Positions 60,937 to 64,000 of a DNA stretch of 64,000 nt are shown here, piece after piece. Under the pieces are notes generated by a model, which had not been told where the DNA came from, did not search any database, and saw only the letters and a program-made list of their open reading frames with translations. Within the stretch, counting starts at the first letter, position 1. The number at the start of each line of letters is the position of its first letter. A program made the position numbers and the translations under genes. Source of the DNA: JAGOEY01 sp017997515 (lineage in GTDB: Bacteria; Pseudomonadota; Gammaproteobacteria; Burkholderiales; Burkholderiaceae_C); assembly GCA_026314275.1 (NCBI GenBank), contig CP111109.1, positions 4,153,518-4,217,517 on the forward strand, in the 5' to 3' direction.

Positions 60937-62195
60937 CAGCGGCCGAAATACGTATGGGGTCGCGCTGCGACACTGACCGGCGCGGCTGCCGCCGACGAGA
61001 TCAGCGTCACCCGGCCCGCGACGCGGCTGGTCTGGCGCCGCTGGGTCTGGTCCTGCTGGATGGCGCCCGCGCAGTGAGGTCCGAATGCGCCCTCCAGCGC
61101 CTTGATCAGGACATCCATCCCCTCATGGTTTTCGATGGCGTGCAGGATGCGCTTCAGATCACCGATCAGGCGGTGGTGCCACGAGAAAAACGCCTCCTGT
61201 CGAGCCGGAGAATTCATGCCGCCGGCCAGGTTGTCCCGCGGGGCGGATGGGTTGGGCAAGACCCATTCTTCGGAACCGTCGGACCGGGAAATCCGCTCGA
61301 AGTGCAGCGGCATCCGTTCCACGATATCGAGCAGCAACTCCAAGGGACTCTCGTGCGGCTGCGGCGCCTCTATCGCGTAGGCCATCGCGGCCAGCGTCGT
61401 CAGGAAGACAGAAGAAGGTGCCATGTCCTGGCTTCCGCGCGCAACGCCGAAGGCCATATTGCGATGCAGCTTCAACAGTTGCACCAGCCGGCACAGCAGC
61501 CGGTCGAACACCTCCTGCGCATCAGGCAGCGGCGTCACTTCCGCGCGCGTCACCGAATCCATCGCCTCCGCAAAGCGCACCGCGCCGGTGAAATTCGGCG
61601 AGATCGCGGCGGCGAGATCGAAATGCTTCGCGTACCCGCGCGGGTTCGTCGAGTCAAAAAGCCGTAGCTCGCGGTCAGGGATGAGGCCGTGCGTGTCGCC
61701 GAAAGGCGCGGCCAACAACGGGGAGTCAATGACCGGCGCGATGTCAGCGCACATCCCTTCGGCGTACTCCAGCGTTGCACAGCGCTCCCAGCGGCGCAGC
61801 CGGAGGCCATGCGCATCGGCGTAGCGGGACAAAACGCGATGCAGGCGCTCGAGCAGCAGGGCTGGTCCGTGCTCGCCGTCGTATTTGTGACGCGCCCCGG
61901 ACGCCAGGCGCGCGATCAGATCGATGTCGAAGCCCTCCCGCGAGCCATCACGGGGCCGCACGATGGTGCCCAACTGCCGGGAACCGTGGGCGTGGATCTG
62001 GATGAGATCGCCCTGGAACTCCGGGCATGCCGAGAGGAACTCGCCGGTGCTGTTGTAGGAGCGCTCCAGGGCCATCAACTGGGTGGCGGTAGGCTCACTG
62101 GCCCGAGCGATGACGTCCACCAAGTGGAAGAAACGCGCCGACGACCGCATGGAGATGCGGGGGCGCTGGGGGAGAGTCACAGGTTCGCGGATCAC
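60936..62195 (-). CDS. CBASS CD-NTase (oligonucleotide cyclase)
   Basis: A 419-residue nucleotidyltransferase: HAHGSRQLGTIVRP with Gly71-Ser72, GFDIDLIARL with Asp90 and Asp92, and MCADIAPVID with Asp150. A helical second domain follows (RLVQLLKLHRNMAFG). The C-terminal ~40 residues look disordered and end HTYFGR, a plausible tail for E2-mediated attachment. GTG 62195 is supported by AAGGAG five bases upstream. Which cyclic nucleotide it makes cannot be read from the sequence. It is the second gene of the operon after a 54-residue reading frame. Confidence 0.88.
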   Translation of the reverse strand: MIREPVTLPQRPRISMRSSARFFHLVDVIARASEPTATQLMALERSYNSTGEFLSACPEFQGDLIQIHAHGSRQLGTIVRPRDGSREGFDIDLIARLASGARHKYDGEHGPALLLERLHRVLSRYADAHGLRLRRWERCATLEYAEGMCADIAPVIDSPLLAAPFGDTHGLIPDRELRLFDSTNPRGYAKHFDLAAAISPNFTGAVRFAEAMDSVTRAEVTPLPDAQEVFDRLLCRLVQLLKLHRNMAFGVARGSQDMAPSSVFLTTLAAMAYAIEAPQPHESPLELLLDIVERMPLHFERISRSDGSEEWVLPNPSAPRDNLAGGMNSPARQEAFFSWHHRLIGDLKRILHAIENHEGMDVLIKALEGAFGPHCAGAIQQDQTQRRQTSRVAGRVTLISSAAAAPVSVAARPHTYFGR

Positions 62196-62252
62196 GGGGT
62201 CTCCTTGAAATTCTTGTCGATGGCTTTCTGTCGCACCTGGACTCTCCCCGGC

Positions 62253-62417
62253 TCAGCGCTTGTGCTTGGTGGGGTCCACCAGCTTGTAGCCTTGGCCCGG
62301 CCGCGGCGTCGGCGGCAGCGGCTTGCCCTTCACGCCGGTCACTTCATTGCCGGTGCCCGGGTTCTGGTACTGGCCGGACTTCGGTGCCGGCGTACCGGGC
62401 TTCAACGTCTTGCTCAT
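62253..62417 (-). CDS. 54-residue Pro/Gly/Lys-rich protein at the head of the CBASS operon
   Basis: ATG 62417 with AGGGG upstream gives a 54-residue protein beginning MSKTLKPGTPAPKSGQY and ending GYKLVDPTKHKR. It is rich in Pro, Gly and Lys, has no hydrophobic core, and the motif PGTPAPxSGQY resembles small proteins sometimes grouped with YjzC. It lies 57 bases before the cyclase on the same strand and is first in the operon. I know similar small frames near defence genes but no assigned function. It is too short for ordinary gene calling. Confidence 0.75.
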   Translation of the reverse strand: MSKTLKPGTPAPKSGQYQNPGTGNEVTGVKGKPLPPTPRPGQGYKLVDPTKHKR

Positions 62418-62509
62418 GGTCGTCCCCTTTCAGGATCGGTTGGTTGATTGCGACATCCCGACTTCCTTGTTCCCAGCTGGCTGTGTTACCAAATCGGGGT
62501 TGCGCTGAA

Positions 62510-62587
62510 AGTTCGGAACTACCACAATAAAAATTGTGGACTCCCGAACTTCCGGAGTCAAGTACTTTTTTTATCGGAACTCCGAAC
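62510..62587. promoter_or_regulatory. Cluster of palindromic operator candidates between capH and the CBASS operon
   Basis: AGTTC-G-GAACT at 62510-62520; a larger inverted repeat from GTTCGG...CCACAAT (62511-62528) to ATTGTGG...CCGAAC (62533-62549); AACTTCCGGAGT at 62547-62558; CGGAACTCCG at 62575-62584. The half-site TTCGGAA/TTCCGAA recurs. They lie in the divergent promoter region just before the repressor gene. Confidence 0.65.
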
Positions 62588-62591
62588 AAGC

Positions 62592-62918
62592 ATGCCAACA
62601 CTGGGCGAGAAGGTCCGCACATTGCGGAAAAAAGCAGGCTTGACGCTGGAACAGTTCGCCGAGCAGATCGGTGCGTCCAAGTCATCCGTATGGGAACTGG
62701 AGAACAAGGAAAAGGCCCGCCCGTCCGCCGACCGGATCAATGAGGTGGCGAAGGTCCTGGGCGTGACGCCCGAGTTCTTGATGAATGACGACGTCGCCGA
62801 GCCCTCGATCGACGTGGCCGACGAGGCCTTCTTCCGCAAGTACCAGTCGCTGGACAACGGGGTGAAGCAGCAGTTGCAGGAGATCCTCAGCGTCCTGGAC
62901 AAGAAGGCCGGGTCTTGA
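62592..62918 (+). CDS. capH: XRE-family repressor, CapH-like
   Basis: A 108-residue protein with an XRE helix-turn-helix in residues 1-65 (LGEKVRTLRKKAGLTLEQFAEQIGASKSSVWELE landmark) and a short helical C-terminal part (FFRKYQSLDNGVKQQLQEILSVL) suited to dimerisation and cleavage. Divergent from the CBASS operon and coupled to an ImmA-type protease gene, the arrangement of CapH/CapP CBASS regulators. Its stop overlaps the protease TTG start by four bases (TTGA). Confidence 0.82.
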   Translation: MPTLGEKVRTLRKKAGLTLEQFAEQIGASKSSVWELENKEKARPSADRINEVAKVLGVTPEFLMNDDVAEPSIDVADEAFFRKYQSLDNGVKQQLQEILSVLDKKAGS

Positions 62919-63781
62919 AAGAGGGGCTTTCCCCATCGGGCGAGGCAATCAAGCTGGCGAAGCTGTGGCGCGCCGTCCACGGACTAACGTTTCCGATCAA
63001 CGCCGGAGCGCTGGCGCAGGAATGGTCTAGGAACGTGGCGCCCGAGGCGCCCATTGGGGAGTTGCAAGCCCGAGAGTTGAAAGGCTTCGAGGGCGGGTTG
63101 TTCTGGCTGAAGGAGCGAAAAGTCTGGGCGTTGCTGTACCACCCGCACTCCGACCTGCCAGGACGGTCCAACTTCACCGTTGCGCACGAGTTTGGGCACT
63201 ACGTCCTCCATCGCAAGCTGCAGGAGGCGTTCCAGTGCTCCCAGAGCGCGACACTGGGGATCACCGGGGCCAGGATCGAGCGCGAGGCAGACCAGTTCGC
63301 GTCGTATCTGCTCATGCCGATCGACGACTACACCCAGCAGGTGCGTGGGCGTCGGATCACTCTTGACCTCTTGGGCGAGTGCGCCGACCGTTACGGTGTC
63401 TCTCTCACGGCCGCAATCCTCAAATGGTTGGAGTTCACCGATCAGCCAGCCGTCGCCGTCATGGGACGAGAAGGGATGCTGCACTGGTGGAAGGCCAGTG
63501 GCAGCGCGAAGAAATACACGTTTGGACCGCTGCAGGAGGGCATGGAATTGCCTTTGGGCTCGCTCGCTGTGAGCCCAGACCAAGCGCTTTCCAACGCCGA
63601 CTATCGCTTGGGCGTAGAGCACCCCGAAGGCGTGTGGCCCATCAGGCTGCCCGTGCGTGAGATGGTCGTGCTCTCAGACCGTTACGACATGTCTATTTCG
63701 CTGTTGATCCTCGACACACCTGGGGTGGAACATCCAGATGCGCCGGACGAAGACATGACGACAAACTTGCCTTCGTTCTAA
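62915..63781 (+). CDS. capP: ImmA/IrrE-type zinc protease, CapP-like
   Basis: A 288-residue metallopeptidase: FTVAHEFGHYVLH with HExxH at residues 91-95, and IEREADQFASYLLMP supplying the third ligand Glu, typical of ImmA/IrrE. A Cys at residue 108 lies between them, where the family can carry a regulatory cysteine. The C-terminal ~110 residues form a separate beta-rich region. In known systems CapP cleaves CapH upon DNA damage signals, releasing CBASS expression. TTG 62915 overlaps capH; a 23-bp palindrome covers its stop codon. Confidence 0.85.
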   Translation: MKEGLSPSGEAIKLAKLWRAVHGLTFPINAGALAQEWSRNVAPEAPIGELQARELKGFEGGLFWLKERKVWALLYHPHSDLPGRSNFTVAHEFGHYVLHRKLQEAFQCSQSATLGITGARIEREADQFASYLLMPIDDYTQQVRGRRITLDLLGECADRYGVSLTAAILKWLEFTDQPAVAVMGREGMLHWWKASGSAKKYTFGPLQEGMELPLGSLAVSPDQALSNADYRLGVEHPEGVWPIRLPVREMVVLSDRYDMSISLLILDTPGVEHPDAPDEDMTTNLPSF

Positions 63782-63829
63782 CGAGTAAGGATAGATCGCG
63801 CGAAGCCGCGATCTATCCTTACTCGTTAG
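63778..63829. repeat. Perfect 23-bp inverted repeat at the end of capP
   Basis: Arms 63778-63800 (starting CTAACGAGTAAGG) and 63807-63829 (ending CCTTACTCGTTAG) match perfectly over 23 bases with a 6-base spacer CGAAGC. It includes the capP stop codon. No T run follows, so it is not a classical terminator. Confidence 0.9.
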
Positions 63830-64000
63830 GTGAGAGACTTTCTGCAGGAACCCGCGACCACCTCGCACGAGCCACATCCATCATCGCTAGATACTGTGTC
63901 GATATATCAGCATGCTGAAGAGCATGACGTGCGCCGATTTCTCACCGTTCACATGCCCATTGGGCGACAAATGCCTGCCCATGCGCGCTCTGAAACCGAC
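63830..64000. other. Right-end stretch without assigned gene
   Basis: Nothing certain. A frame from ATG 63912 stays open to the window edge and would begin MLKSMTCADFSPFTCPLGDKC, with Cys spacing that could be a zinc site, but it has no ribosome site and is only 29 codons long here. Confidence 0.3.

Overview
The window looks like a chromosomal segment of a Burkholderiales bacterium, most likely Comamonadaceae near Rhodoferax or Polaromonas. The basis is high-GC coding sequence, Bug/TctC-type receptors, the zapA-6S RNA arrangement, both fumarase classes, and a short palindromic repeat scattered between and inside genes. No rRNA operon or CRISPR array is visible.

Layout. 0-4.6 kb: end of an isocitrate lyase/PEP mutase-family gene, a CopD-like membrane protein, an ArsB-like permease, a VOC protein and an exported amidohydrolase. 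4.6-20.3 kb (all minus strand): a cobalamin uptake and salvage operon (riboswitch-btuB-cobU-btuF-btuC-btuD-cobO-cbiB ... cobC). It is split between cbiB and cobC by a defence cassette: a TacA/TacT-type toxin-antitoxin pair followed without a gap by a complete type I Wadjet system (jetABCD). 20.4-23.6 kb: zapB-like, zapA, 6S RNA between two arms of an inverted repeat, a frameshifted TauE gene and an HD-GYP-type protein. 23.7-29.4 kb: malonate catabolism operon (GntR regulator, malonyl-CoA decarboxylase, TctC-like receptor, enoyl-CoA hydratase, malonyl-CoA synthetase). 29.5-37.1 kb: mgtC-like, lgt, then a mobile-element cluster in which two inverted IS701-type copies flank a KefB-like antiporter, each copy abutting an IS5-type terminus.

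37.3-57.5 kb is mostly housekeeping: bacterioferritin, LysR, ilvD, cytochrome c, acs, YqhA-like protein, a proVWX osmoprotectant transporter behind a long leader, a frameshifted topoisomerase IB, fumC, a Hanks-type kinase islet, class I fumarase, an SDR, murI, a DUF6806-like gene, tRNA-Leu and tRNA-Cys.

57.6-63.8 kb is a second defence locus that reads as CBASS. A minus-strand operon encodes a 54-residue protein, a CD-NTase-like cyclase, a lone E2-like protein, an S-4TM membrane effector and a second nucleotidyltransferase with a putative AGS-C sensor. Divergent from it are an XRE repressor and an ImmA-type protease matching the CapH/CapP regulator pair, with palindromic candidate operators between them. 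Nucleotide signalling would open the membrane effector, E2 would modify the cyclase, and CapP cleavage of CapH would derepress the operon. These roles are inferred from family knowledge; nothing here is experimentally shown.
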